From positions 55,141-119,140 of the forward strand of contig JAJNMT010000211.1 of the NCBI GenBank assembly GCA_025685495.1: a stretch of 64,000 nucleotides of DNA. Direction: 5' to 3'. The position numbers and the translations under genes are program-made. A model generated the notes under the pieces. That model was not told where the DNA came from. It did not search any database and saw only the letters and a program-made list of their open reading frames with translations. Positions 32,886 to 45,048 of this stretch are shown here, piece after piece. This DNA is from Huntiella abstrusa (taxonomy: Eukaryota; Ascomycota; Sordariomycetes; Microascales; Ceratocystidaceae). The stretch's first letter is position 1; each line of letters begins with the position of its first letter.

Positions 32886-32978
32886 ACATGTACATGTATT
32901 CGTGACCTCGAACTTAGCCGCTGCTTCTGATATACAGGCATGTATACATATATACGAGTACATGTACACATGTACATA
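32886..32978. repeat. Cluster of ACATGT/TACATGTA palindromic words
   Basis: ACATGTACATGTA at 32886-32898 and a double unit at 32959-32978, with GCATGTATACATATATAC between. The same word family recurs at about 32318-32336, 33567-33586, 37209-37222, 37923-37944, 38139-38152 and 38330-38351. The palindromic form suits a dimeric DNA-binding protein, or simple-sequence drift. Confidence 0.5.
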
Positions 32979-34635
32979 GAAACCGTATCAGACCGTATCC
33001 CACGAGCACTACTTCTCTGATAACACTTGCTCAACTTCGTGGATATGTTTTCTCCTTCTCACCAGGGCATGCGGCTCGATTTTCCCAACTAGATACTGGT
33101 TTTCTCATCGACTTCTACCGTCTTTAGTTGCAGGGTCAAAGCGCATCCGTATCGTACAGTAGACTACACCCCTCCGTTGGAAAACTACAAGATGCAACTA
33201 GCCTTGTTCAAAGTGGCTACATTCGGTAGGGTTGTGAATACCATATTGGGTGCATCTTTCGAGATCATGACAATCACTCTTCCGGATGTCTGAGTTTGGG
33301 CCGCGTATCTTGACATGACTGAGAGACACATTACATAATCTGGAACACAGGAAAGTCTGGTTGAAGCATGACACCTGTACCTTTTTCCACTCCCGTCAGA
33401 CCCCCAAGACACCTCCATATGCAGCAGAGAAACAAGAACCGGTACCACAATCGACGCTTTCTCTTTACACGGACAGACAAACAAACAAATCCATCTAGCC
33501 CCGCTTAGTCCTTCCGGCTACTCTTTTCACATTTTCTATAACGCGTCGACCAGCCAGTTGGTTATACACATGTGCATACACATGTAAAGCTCAGCTACAT
33601 CCTAGTCACTTCCAAGCTGCATTCGATAAGAATCCATGTTCTGCCACCCATAGGCGCCCTCTAAAATCTGACTGTAGATCTCTCTGCACGCTTGAAAAAA
33701 GCCCAAGCCTAGAATTGAGTGACGTCCGTTCGTACCAAATCTGCTCCGGGTCTGGACCCACTGGACCCATCCGTCCAGAATCAGTGCCGTCATCTTGACT
33801 TATTCCGGCCTTCTACCCAATAAACATGGACCCGTGCAGCCCCACAGCGATGTTTTCCGTCATGGCCTGACTTCTGTTTGCATCTTGCTCCGGTGGATAT
33901 GAACAAGTCCGTTGCTCTGTCGGATTATAGCCATATTCGTACTCAAGTTACTAAGGGTGTGTGTGAAAGAGTTTTTCCTGCGTCATCAGAGCGTGCGTGT
34001 GGACAATGTTGAATGGGTTGAGAACCCAGATTCGTTAGCGAGCCATGTGGCTTTCCATTGAGCCTCTGCGTTCTTTGAAATTGCTATTTGGTTGGATGAT
34101 CAAGCAAAGGACTTGGTGTTGGCAGATATCATGTTCTAGACGCCCGAACATATCCCAGTTAGGCACACCCTAAGACGGTGGTGGATTCACTGTCACAATG
34201 ATATGATCGGCTGTCGGTCGGCTGTGATATCGGTCCGACAGTGCTCTTCCATGTGCCATCTTGTGTGCTATCTCGTGTGCTGTCCCCTTTACTATCTCAT
34301 ACTCTGTTTGGGGACTTGCACATACAAAATGACTATACTCTGGTATTATCACCCACTTTGGTGTCTTGTATGCGAAAACGGCGCCCCTGTGGAAACAAGA
34401 TGGGGGTTAGAGACAACTGTTCGCCCGTCTCCAACCAGAATGAAGATAGCAAAATCGCCCGCAGAAGATTGGGCAATATTATTGACAAACGTCGGATTGC
34501 CCCGTTACTTGCAGAAACAATGGCATTGAAACGGGATCTAAGGTTTGTCTTGTCGTGTTTTTCGTTTAGGCAACTGTCAACTGTCGGTTGCTTCACTTTG
34601 GTTGAACTATAAGCAGCTCCCTTCAGGAACCTTTG

Positions 34636-34679
34636 AGAAGACCCAGATCTACCCAACCAACCAACCAACCAGGTCTTCT
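34636..34679. repeat. Hairpin with CCAA tandem repeat in its loop
   Basis: AGAAGACC (34636-34643) and GGTCTTCT (34672-34679) are perfect 8-base inverted repeats. The loop holds CCAACCAACCAACCAACC (34653-34670), four and a half units of a tetranucleotide. Confidence 0.6.
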
Positions 34680-37600
34680 TGGTTTCTTCTAGCCGGGGAC
34701 GGCTAACCCCACGGGCCCCTGTCCGGCGATGCCATACCCATAACCAAGGCTGGTACCCAAGAACAAGATAGCCTTCTTTACATAAAAGCCATCGCCAGCC
34801 AAAGTTGGAAAGCTTCTAGGCGAAAAGTAAAATGGGGTTTAACGCGGGCTGATTTGCGGGCTGAATAGAAGCACGGCCCCGACCTAGTGAGTTGGGCTCG
34901 GGATGGGGCGTGAAGCCTAGACCTTGATCGTGGAAGGAAGTTGATCGGCACCGCTAAGGTTGAGCCGCATAAGATAACCACCTGAAGAGGTCTTTCAGCG
35001 GCGGTGGTGTTCTACGACGTGGTAATAGGGGCCATTTGACTTGGCTAGACTGACTTTTATCTTTGGATAAGTCATCAAGTTTTAAAGGCCGGGCGATGGT
35101 TGGCGGAACAGGGATTTGCCAGCAGTATTGGGGGCTAACGAGAAAGGAGAGAAGGCCGGTCTAGCAGGTTTTCTCTTTTTTTTCTGTTTGGATATTGGAT
35201 TCTGGGTGCAAGTTGGGCGTATAAAACGAGAAGAGAGGAGGAGAGAGACAGAGCGGGCAGCGTGGACCGGCCGGTGGACTGCTTCTTGCGTGTATTTTTG
35301 GAATGTAGTGGGGGTGACATTTATGTACATATGAGGATTTGAATAATAGTTGACAGGCAAACATCTGTGAATATGTAGCTGAAGAGGGCTATAACAAACT
35401 GAATTATTACCATTGTTACCGGCTGGACTGACTATATTGACTTACACTCGGGCCATGGCTGGTGCACAAGACTGCCGATTGGATGGAAAGATTACGGGTT
35501 ACATGCACAGCAAATATGTTTCTACTGTTGGATGTGTCGGGCAAATATAAATCTCCAAGAAGCAAGGCTACTCCCGATTTGCTTACTACTGCCAGATGAA
35601 CGACGGATGATGGAGCATGGATGACGATTGGTTTTGCTTGTATACGCTTATTTTGTAAGAGAAGAAAAACTATATATGCACTAGGCCAGGGGTAACCAAA
35701 ATGTGTAGTAGATTCTTTACTTACTTTGATGGGTCAAAATGTACAAGTGGGTATAGCCATTCAAAAGGACTTATAAAGACGACTGTGTGGGTGACATTTG
35801 AAGAAGGTTGCTTCGCCCCATGGAAACATTTCACAACAGATAGACTTCAAGTTACAGATGGCCTCTATCTTTTAGCCCTCGGCAAACAAACGCCCTACTA
35901 CTATGAGTGTCTTTCATAACAAAGATAGTGAGGTAACAAATGGGATGGATTGCAAGGGAGAATAGAGTTGAGAGTAGACTGGTCTTTGTCTTTGAGTCAG
36001 TTTATTGACTACACATCTTAAGTCCCAGGCGGGTATAGCGCTGTGAAACTGACATCGCAGAACACACTAGAAGTCAAAAAGCTATTGTCGCCCTACTAAG
36101 CAGGATGATGGGAAAGACTAATTCCCTTGATGGTAGCCCTAAAGCCACTGAGTGGGAGAAAACAAGGTTAACTACATTCTACATATGTTGGCATTTTGTA
36201 GAGATGGCTTTGACAATGGGAGGTTTCAGGTATAGCCATCTTCACAGGGCAGAACCCTATTGTAAAGGCAGATGGAACTTTCCACATCGTCAGTTAGAGG
36301 ATTGTAGTGTGACGGATCCAGCGGGACCCCGGGGATAGCTGAAAACTTTTTGTAGACCACTGCAAGGGATTCTAGGACGCCATTCAAGATGAGGAAGAAG
36401 GGGCGTGTCCTGTTTCTTTATCGACTTTCTTTTAGAATGAGTGGAAATTTACATTTGGGATTTGAATCTTTGTGTCTGGCCATATAGTCTGGACCGGAAA
36501 AGTAGACTCGTCTTTGATGCAAGGGATTCCAAAATCAAGCGGTTGTTTCTTTGATAGGGATGGAATAAGAGGGAGCCTGTCTCGTTTACTGACGTTGGGC
36601 GTCTGGAAAATACAGTGGCTGATGAGAATCCCTTGAAGATAGTGAACAAGCTTGTAGAGGCTCAAATAGAGCCTAGTAGCTGATATGCGCCCGGTCCTAC
36701 GGGTTTCTAACCCAGCTAATTTATTCCAGCCGAAATGCTGATGACGCCTATGTCATGAGTTTGAAAGAAATCTAGACAATGTCGTAATACAGATGCATGA
36801 TATCACACTATCGATTGGCCTGAGAAAGAAAACTACTATGGCTACTGTCATTTGCAAAGTGGATCAATTGCGTTTTCAAGTGCGTTTAAAAATGCGTTAT
36901 GTCTAGCAAAATTCACGCGCTAGAACATGTCCCTTCTTCTTTGCGAGGTAGGGATGTCATTGTCAAGACAGAAAATCCCTTCATGTCTTGGATCCCAAAA
37001 ATTAACAATTCACGACGCCATACACAAAAGAAATGTACAAAGAACTCCCAGCGTTACACAGTGTAGGCCTTTCAAAAACAAATTGACCACTCAGTAATTG
37101 GTAAGCACTTTGTTCGTTTGGTCAATCCGTTACAGTGTACACCTTATCCTCGGGATCGACATGTGAGGTTACTCTAGAATACCACTCAACGTTGCAGTTG
37201 TTCGCTACTACATGTACATAGCTGCACATTGACGCAAATATTCCTCTATATTTCTATCAATGACCACACAGACAGAGATCTCGCCCGGTCAACTATGTAG
37301 TGACCGTATCTGTTAAGCACAGGGATTTTCATCCTTTATTCTAACTGCTGACCTCGTAAATGCACCTCGCCATCCATAAAGCCGTTTACAAGATTCTCGA
37401 CCATGATTCATCGTCAAACCCTCAGAACAATGACAAAATCGAAAATACGGCCCCATTAAAAACCCCAAAACGAAATCCGACAACCTGGCCCCGATAACCC
37501 CATGCTACCGTGCAAGCCTTGTCGCCATCAACCTAGCCAGCTGAATCCAAGGCCTGGCCAAAAAATGAAAACATTCAATCACCCCAGCCATCACGGAAAA

Positions 37601-38913
37601 ATAGCATGCACACCCCCCACTTCCTCCTTTTTCGAGTTTTCTTTTACCCGATCTCATGAACCAGATGGAAAGACGACGCATAGGAAAAAAGGAAGAAAGG
37701 AAATTTCTCACTAGCCGTTTAGTTCAGCACAAGTGATGGGCCGATCAAGCCCAAACTAACCTCACTTGGTTTAGTCATCTCACTTTCAGTTGAGGCGGCC
37801 CCATTGAATCTATCTGTGATCGACATCTTAGTGACGATGTTGGACTACGAAAAAGAAACCGGCGGCAGCTAGTTGATGACACGGGCCTCGGCCCGTCATA
37901 GAGGATATCTAGTGTAAGATGTTCATATGTACACATGGACATGTGAAAAGTCGTTGATTCTGGAATCGATGGCTCTTTGGGGCTTCCTTTTTTTTTCTGG
38001 GTGGCTTTCAAAGGGCACTTGGCGGCTGTTGTATATGGGGTAGTGATTTTCGGCCGACTCGGTCCAATTTTGACTCGCCAGTTTAGCACGCCTTTCCGTT
38101 GTATTTTGGGGTTTGGGGGTTGACTTGTCATTCCCATGTACATACATATGATCATCCAGAGTTCCGCCACCATGCTGCAGAAAGCCTTCATTGCAGAACT
38201 TGCGTATTTTCCATCACATTATCCATTTAAACTTTTCCAAGGCGCCATGTGCAGAATGACGATATGTGTGTGTCCAAGTAACCACGAATACTTACAGGTA
38301 CAAAGTTAAAAGTGTTCCCTTGTCTGTATATACAATATACATACACATGTAGTTGACCTCCCGGACACGAAAGTTCCCCTAAAGTTCACAAACAGTAAAC
38401 ATATGAATGGATGTCTGTACATAAGCACATCCATAACTCTAACGCCACAAGACTTTAAATCCGCTATCGCAGAACCCATCGTCCAAGACAATTACCTTCT
38501 GAAAGTACCGTGTCGTATAGAATGCCACCTCGCTTCCAACGTTGCTTCGGTTAGAGCATCACACATGGTCGTCTAGAACAGTCAACCCAACAATAGATTG
38601 AAGTACTTTACTTTTCGACGCCAGATGAAGTAGTCACCAAACGCCATATATAACCCAATATCATATATTCCTCTCTCGCAGTGATGTCATGAATACGAGA
38701 GTTACCTTATAAGTCTCTCCTTACAACCAAATCATGTCCCATAACCGCCACCACATTGCCACCAAACGAGACAACATAACCCAATTACAAGCCCAACTAT
38801 TCGTGTTGGTGCCCAAATGCCAAGCCTCTTCTCAGGCCACCGTCCCAACCTGTACTTTCTCTCGCCTATGACATAAAATTAATCACACGATAGAGAGAAC
38901 AGACAGCGCCACC

Positions 38914-39124
38914 AAACGTCGCCCGACACTTCCGCTTGATGATTTCTGGTTAACAGTAATAGACAGGGCGGAACCCACATAGGTTGTCAGGGCCGAGACC
39001 GCAGTCTCGATTGTCACCGCCCAAGAGGGATGTGGGGGCCTCCGCCTTGTCAGACAACTGACCTGATGTGGGATGTCGCGGTGCCCGTACCGGGCGGCAA
39101 CGTTTATACGGAACGTGGGTTTTT
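38914..39124. repeat. GC-rich nested foldback element, possible structured RNA or MITE
   Basis: Nested inverted repeats in an AT-richer desert. Outer arms AAACGT (38914-38919) with GCCCG (38921-38925) pair with CGGGC (39091-39095) and ACGTTT (39100-39105). Inside, GGCGGA (38967-38972) and CCCACAT (38974-38980) pair with ATGTGGG (39030-39036) and TCCGCC (39041-39046). Inner GGGC/GCCC encloses a perfect CGAGAC-CGCA-GTCTCG hairpin (38994-39009). GCCCG-TAC-CGGGC (39083-39095) forms another hairpin that competes with the outer arm. A second ATGTGGG (39066-39072) can also pair with CCCACAT. A run of five Ts ends the element (39120-39124). No known RNA family was recognised. Confidence 0.5.
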
Positions 39125-40808
39125 AAAGGTTAAACTTGGTAAATGATGTACACACATTCTACAAATAAAGCGATAAGGCTATGTGACCGTACATACTATC
39201 TATGCATATTCTATTTACCGTCACATTCGTTAACCTTCCATCCTACTCTTATCCAACTGTCAAGTGATCGACACTGCAGCCGCTGATCACAAGATATCAT
39301 TTTTCTGCAACCCTATGCTATAAACAAGTTTCCTCGTTCAAAAACATGCAGAAGCCCGTTCAGCCTCTCTCCGTGGGGATTAGTTATTTCCGGGAACGTA
39401 TCAATATCGATGATATTGCGCAGTCTCGCGGTATGTGTACTATTTGAGGTGATCCATTACTGAATCCATATACAAGATCGTCCGTTTTAAGTTATATCAT
39501 TCATTCTCGGACCGAATTTGTGGAACGAAATTGAGATGTTTATAAGTCGGGGCAACGATAACGGCTCGCTGGTGAGGCGTACGTAGTGTTACGTCGGTAT
39601 TATGATTTAACACGAGATAACAAGCATTTCTTCTGTGTGTACATACACTGATGCAAAACAACACAGTGATGACCCACTTTCTCTGTCTCTTGGTGTATAT
39701 ATGTACTTTCGACTTTGTACTGCGTTCCGTAGCGACCTTTCTCTAACTTTTTGTTTCTGTTATACACATAGTGAGATGTTTCTCCTTTAAGATATGGTTA
39801 GGTTGTCCAAGAAAGTGTTACACGAAAGTGTAAAAACATGTCAACCCTCCCAAAACACATGGCCAACAGTAGGGTTATATACTACACAACCCTATATGTC
39901 GATGATGTCACCACATAAAATTGGTTGGTATTTTCATCTCGTTTATGGCATTACAGCCCTGCTCCTGTTGCATCCTGTGGGTCTTCAGCCTTGTCCGCCT
40001 TCAATTAATTTTCATCCTGATGTATTCTGCCACTCACAAATGCGACAGAGATGGACCTATGGCACAATTTTGAGATAGTGTTTGGAAATATCGAAGTCAC
40101 AAAACGTCAACTAGGTAGGCCTCCTGGCTTCTGTTATCCTGTATATCAAGTTTAGATCCGGGAACACCGCAGGACTTTCATGCGTACCAAAATTTGCAGG
40201 CGCTGGCCGCTAGACTTTTGATAGTTACTTGATATTGGTTGGCTAGTGACTGCCCAAAATCAAACTCGCATTCAACGAAAATAACTCACGCAACGCTACA
40301 AACAACAAAACCCTCTTTTTCATCTATTTTCCACGGCTTGTTGCCGTTGTTCACGTGTTTGACAGCACTTGTGACCTTTCACAGTGGGATTTCAGAGCAT
40401 TTTTCACGGTAAGTTGAATGTGAATTAGTGAATCATGGGTTGTTCGTCGTCTGTTGTCAGCTGTTATGTGAATTCAGGCCTAGTAGAGGAAATCTTAACG
40501 AGGTGGGAGCTGCCCCAGTCTTGGCTTTTCCACTTTCATCGTCAATTTCCTTTCTCTCTGAATGTCCAAGGACACTTTTTCTCATTCTGTCGACCTCGTG
40601 GAGCCCGCATTTTTGGAGGTCCTGTCGCTAGTTTTGAACCTATTTTTGCCTATTCAGCCACCATCAAACGTCATGGCGCATGGTGATCAAGTACTGGAAA
40701 CCAGCAACCAGAGTCGCTAAAATTCCAGTCAGATTTCATCACCTTTCGGAAGAACAATAAAAGGCCCACAAACCATTAGCAGTCCAACATCCACACAAAG
40801 TCTCGGTC

Positions 40809-43800
40809 ATGGTTTCAAAGCGGAAACTGGTATGTCCATTGTCAGTCTTGTCATCACCCATTTACTTTTCCCCTTCCCCACTGGCCGCTTTCAACCGTGA
40901 CACAAGGGAGCAAAAGGTTTGGCTTTCACAATGCGCCATGTGCGTGCAAGCAGTGCCGAGTGGCCATTCACCAACCAATAATGCGCCAGTCGCCGCATCT
41001 GGTTCTGCTCTTTACACCCTAGCATTCCACGGGCCAGGAATATCCACTGCGGCAGCCACTACGAAACCGACGACGCACGCACCCTAGCCGTCCCTAGACG
41101 TCCAATCGAATACCACCAGGCTACCAGGCGTCACAACCGATGCCCAAACATAGTTCTAACATCATGTGTTTTCACCGTCTTTAGGGTAATATGGGCCCGG
41201 ATCATCGTTCATTGAACACTCTTAATAGCTCCCCCACCAAGCCACGCCGCATCCGAGAACCCGCACCCGAAGTCAACCTTAGACCCGCGACACCCACCGA
41301 AGAAATCCGCATATCCACTCTCACAGAGTACAACAACGTCGAAAGAAACCTATTTGGTGGTGGACGCCGAAACCGATCGAAAAAGCGAAAAAGCCAGGCC
41401 AGCAGCCAAACTAGCCCCAGCAGCAGCAACGACAACTCTCACCCCAAGCGATCCCGCGAAAATAGTGCAGACGAGCTGCAGGAAGGAAGCATCACGAAGC
41501 TACATGCCGCTTTAAAGGCTACCAGGTCATCGGGCCGCGCTCTTCCGTCACCAAAGAGACCTTTGTTCTCATCCTTGAAAGTGGAACAACCTTTAAATGT
41601 CCGGCGAACGATAAAGAACCCAAACAAGAATTCAGAGAAAATCGCGACAAAGACACCCAAGGCCCGCGACAAGCCTGAACGCAGCCTTCCAAACGGCGAC
41701 AGCGAGGATGAGCTGTGCCTGTCGCATCATAAATCTGCTTCGATGAATCAACCTACGTCTAACGAGCGGACATCCAATGAGTCCCTCGAAATATGTTCGG
41801 CTGAAGACATGGCGACAACTACCCCGGCTTCATCACGCCCAACCAGCTCACTTTCCTCAAGTGCTCTAAAAACGCCTAGACGGAGTACCGAATATAGCAA
41901 ACAGGTCAACGTTCATGCCGTAGTATCGGGCTCTAGACGGACGGAGAATTTCATTTGGGGGTTTCTGCCTTGCCGGACTACCGATTGCGAACTGTTGCAC
42001 CCAGTAATAAAACAGTCGACACGGACAGCCGGCAATACTGACAGCTCATGGCTCCGACTCCGACTGGCAAAACTCAACTCAATCAAATATAACCCAGAGT
42101 CACAGTTTGTCGTTTTGAACCGCAGCTCATCGCCAACCGAACCTGCTCTTATGGCTATCAAGTTTGAGACGGTTGAGGATGCTTCGGATTTTATCGGTAG
42201 TGTGCATGATCTAGGATTTGTGCTCAACTCCACAATCGAGAAACCGTAAGTATATTTTTTTCCTCAACGAGAAAAATAGCGACTGTATTATTCTAACAAC
42301 AAGGCAGACATGACACACTTGAAGCCACATTTCGGAAAGCCATGGCCGAGTCTCGCCAGTGTGCTGAGCGAGAAGCTAAGCTCTCCCCACAGAAAGTTGC
42401 AGTTGGTTCTTCTGGTTCACAATTATCTTCTTTGGGGAATTCTTCAAAGATGAACCTGCCATCTATGGATAGACCTAAACCACTCACCGCCTACTCACTG
42501 TCTAGCAAGACTACTAGATCCAGCGGTCCACCAGAAGTACCAGAAGGGCTTTCAGATACACGGGCCACCCGGGCACTTCGTCCACGGCGCATCAGCTTTG
42601 CAGCTCCTATTCCTTGGACCGAGGAAAACCCAAACTGGAGAGAACAATGGCCTGAACGACTCATGTACCCACGCACTGGAAAAGGTCGGGCTGTAGTTGA
42701 AGCTGAAGATATTGAGCGGTTAGATGAGGGCGGCTGGTTGAACGATAACGTAATGCTTTGCTATATCAACTTCCTTAAGCAGCGTCAATTAGCTCGGCAA
42801 GATGGTTCAAAGGCCAAGGTCTACTTTATGTCAACATTCTTTCACCCTACGCTCAAGCCTGATAGGCCCGGTGGCCCAATCAAGTATGACGCTGTAAAGT
42901 CATGGACTAGTGGTGTTGATATCTTCTCTTTCGATTACATCGTGGTACCCGTTATCGAGCATTCCCATTGGTATCTCGCCATTATTACCAATCCCGGAAT
43001 GTTACTACCTAAGACGGACCCGGCAGCGCTGGACGAAGATGGCGATATTGACGCATCTAATACTAGCCCATCTAAGGAGTCTAGGACGAAAGCTGCCATG
43101 GATCAACCACGTATTTACACCATGGATTCTCTTGGCGGCACCCACGTTGCTACGACTAAGATGCTTCGTAAGTATCTGGTTGCCGAGATGAACGAGCGCT
43201 ACCACACAGATATCAATGATTTCCCTCCTATGGGTTATGCAGTGAAGAACTGTCCTCTGCAGGAAAATGGTTGCGACTGTGGTGTCTTTGTCCTTGGCTT
43301 TATTGAATCCTTCTTGGACGACACCTACGGCTTCATTGAGGCTTTGGTGAGTAAAAAGCCACCTAAAGCCGACTTTAAGCCATCGGAGTTGAGAGAAAAG
43401 ATTCGCAATACGTTATTCGAGCTACAGAAGATCCAAATCGCAGAGAACGAGAAGGCTGCCGAGGAGAAGAGGCAACGCAAGCTTTTAAAACAACAACTTA
43501 AGGCTCGGAATGCAGAATCTTCCAAAAACACCGGCGATGCCGACGAAGCTTTAGCTGCTGCCAAGGCCGCAGTTGCGCATATTGTGCCTACTATCACGAC
43601 AAAAGTAGCGCCAAAGGCGATTGCAGTAATCAGTCCTAGGGACACCCCACAGGCTTCTCCAAACCCAGTGAAGCCAGTCGGTAAGACGACAAAACCCGAG
43701 AGTCCACTTTTAAATGCGTCTTTTACTGAGCAAAGGCAGAAGTTTCTCCCAGCAATGGCAAAATCGTCCCCTCTGAGACGTAAGAGTGTCGTGGGACTAG

Positions 43801-44759
43801 TCCGGGCTGGTGAGCCTCAATCACACAAGCGGAAGTGGACTGCGGATTTACCAATTCCATCGATAGAGTCATTAATGGAAGGGGTAGAGTCTCCCGCTGG
43901 GACCCCTGCTGTTTCTCCCCGTCGAAAATCAGTGCCTGTGCTATCACTTGATGTGGATGGCGACTCAGACGCGATGGACGTGGATGCTGAGTCGCCATTG
44001 AATGCTAGTGAGTATGTTTCTGGAGGCGCTGCTAGTCCCAGCTCTGACTCGGATGCTTGTGGCTCTGCCTTTAGCGACACTGACCACCCGGGAAGCTTGA
44101 TGCACTCCTCTAAAGCACGGCGGCTCTCTTATATGCAGAACACGCCGCGGGGGACAACACCAGTGACGGGGGTCCCTTTGCCAAAACCCATTATCATTGG
44201 CGATGATGATGATGATGAAGTTCGTGAGATTCAACCTTTCCGGCCATTAAGGCATAAGACATCTTGGACCCATTTGCAGACTCTTAACTTTGGTGTACCG
44301 AAAGGGTCTTCTGTGTCCGAGCCGCGCGGAATTCACGGATCAGACCTGTTTATGAGATCTTCGCCTGGCCCGTCAATAGCAAGCCGGCCGGCGCCATCAT
44401 CTAGAGTCAGCACAGCACTCGCTACTCAATACTCACGAAACCTTGCGACCTTCAAATCACTTTCTTCTATACGTCCATCAACTGCCATTTCTTCTTTTAG
44501 TAATGACACAGAGAGACCTTCTAGCTCTAGTTCAGCAGCAGGGTCAAAGACGGATATGATGCGTGAGTTTTTGCAGTCCAAGGGTCGTGATGCAGCATAC
44601 GAGAGCTCGGGGGCGGAAGAACGGGACCATCCGTTTACTATGACGACATCGAAGGGGCCTGTTGTGCGGGCATTTCATACGAGGAAACGGTCTTCAACGA
44701 TCATGGGGACGGGGAAGGAGGCGACAAGAGGGTCTGTTATTGACATGACGATGGATTAA
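40809..44759 (+). CDS. ULP2: Ulp2/SENP-type SUMO protease (C48 peptidase)
   Basis: The certain part is exons 41185-42245 and 42308-44759 (62-base intron, join in frame inside EKP|HDTLEATFRK). From ATG 41191 this is 1168 residues. A 21-base exon at 40809-40829 (MVSKRKL, GTATGT donor) would splice in frame to 41185 over a 355-base intron and give 1177 residues; this is less sure. The catalytic set in 1177 numbering is H581 (HSHWYLAII), D634 (MDSLGG), Q679 and C685 (PLQENGCDCGVFV). Long disordered, basic, Ser-rich arms flank the domain, as in Ulp2, which trims poly-SUMO chains in the nucleus. IIIGDDDDDEVREI near the C-terminal half is a good SUMO-interacting motif. Converges on RRP9. Confidence 0.93.
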
Positions 44760-45048
44760 GTGAAGGGGCGTTTATTGTATTACAAAAGTCACTTGGAGTT
44801 TGTTTTAGCATCATTGCCGGCGTTCTTTTGCTTTTTGGTTTTGTCAAAAATAGGGTTGATTTTAGACTTTTCATAGGAATGAATGCAGTTTTTTTTTGAA
44901 GCAAAGAAGATAATGAATTATTCATAAACGCCCGATGATTGGTGATGTTACCAGCTGGAATAAGAACAAAAAGATATGCAGCAAGTCGAGAACCCAAAAT
45001 ATCTAAAAGAGAAACAGAAACAGAAACAGATATGGATAACGCCCGTTT

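Larger units (their letters stand above)
31506..40808. other. Gene desert between GT2 and ULP2
   Basis: 9.3 kb with no frame longer than 138 codons and none that shows a domain, codon bias or splice partners. I looked for tRNA, 5S and snRNA signatures and for transposase or reverse-transcriptase words and saw none. What it holds: palindromic ACATGTACAT-type words at many sites, a CCAA microsatellite in a hairpin, and a GC-rich foldback element near 39.0 kb (entered separately). Part of it must be the promoter and leader of GT2 (right of 31,505) and of ULP2 (left of 40,809). The rest may be decayed mobile DNA or non-coding RNA genes. Confidence 0.55.

Noticed and set aside
37775..38191. 138-codon minus-strand frame in the desert
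   Set aside because: Longest frame there, but the residue pattern shows no domain and the codons show no bias.
39059..39075. ACCTGATGTGGG, close to the ACCTGATC-GG core of a TPP riboswitch, inside the foldback element
   Set aside because: The CTGAGA box, the AATGCC-AGCG-AGGGA end and a thiamine gene downstream are all missing.
40435..40686. 83-codon frame starting MGCSSSVVSC, like a myristoylation/palmitoylation signal
   Set aside because: No domain or homology signal after it, low-complexity aromatic content, and it lies in the ULP2 upstream region; likely chance.
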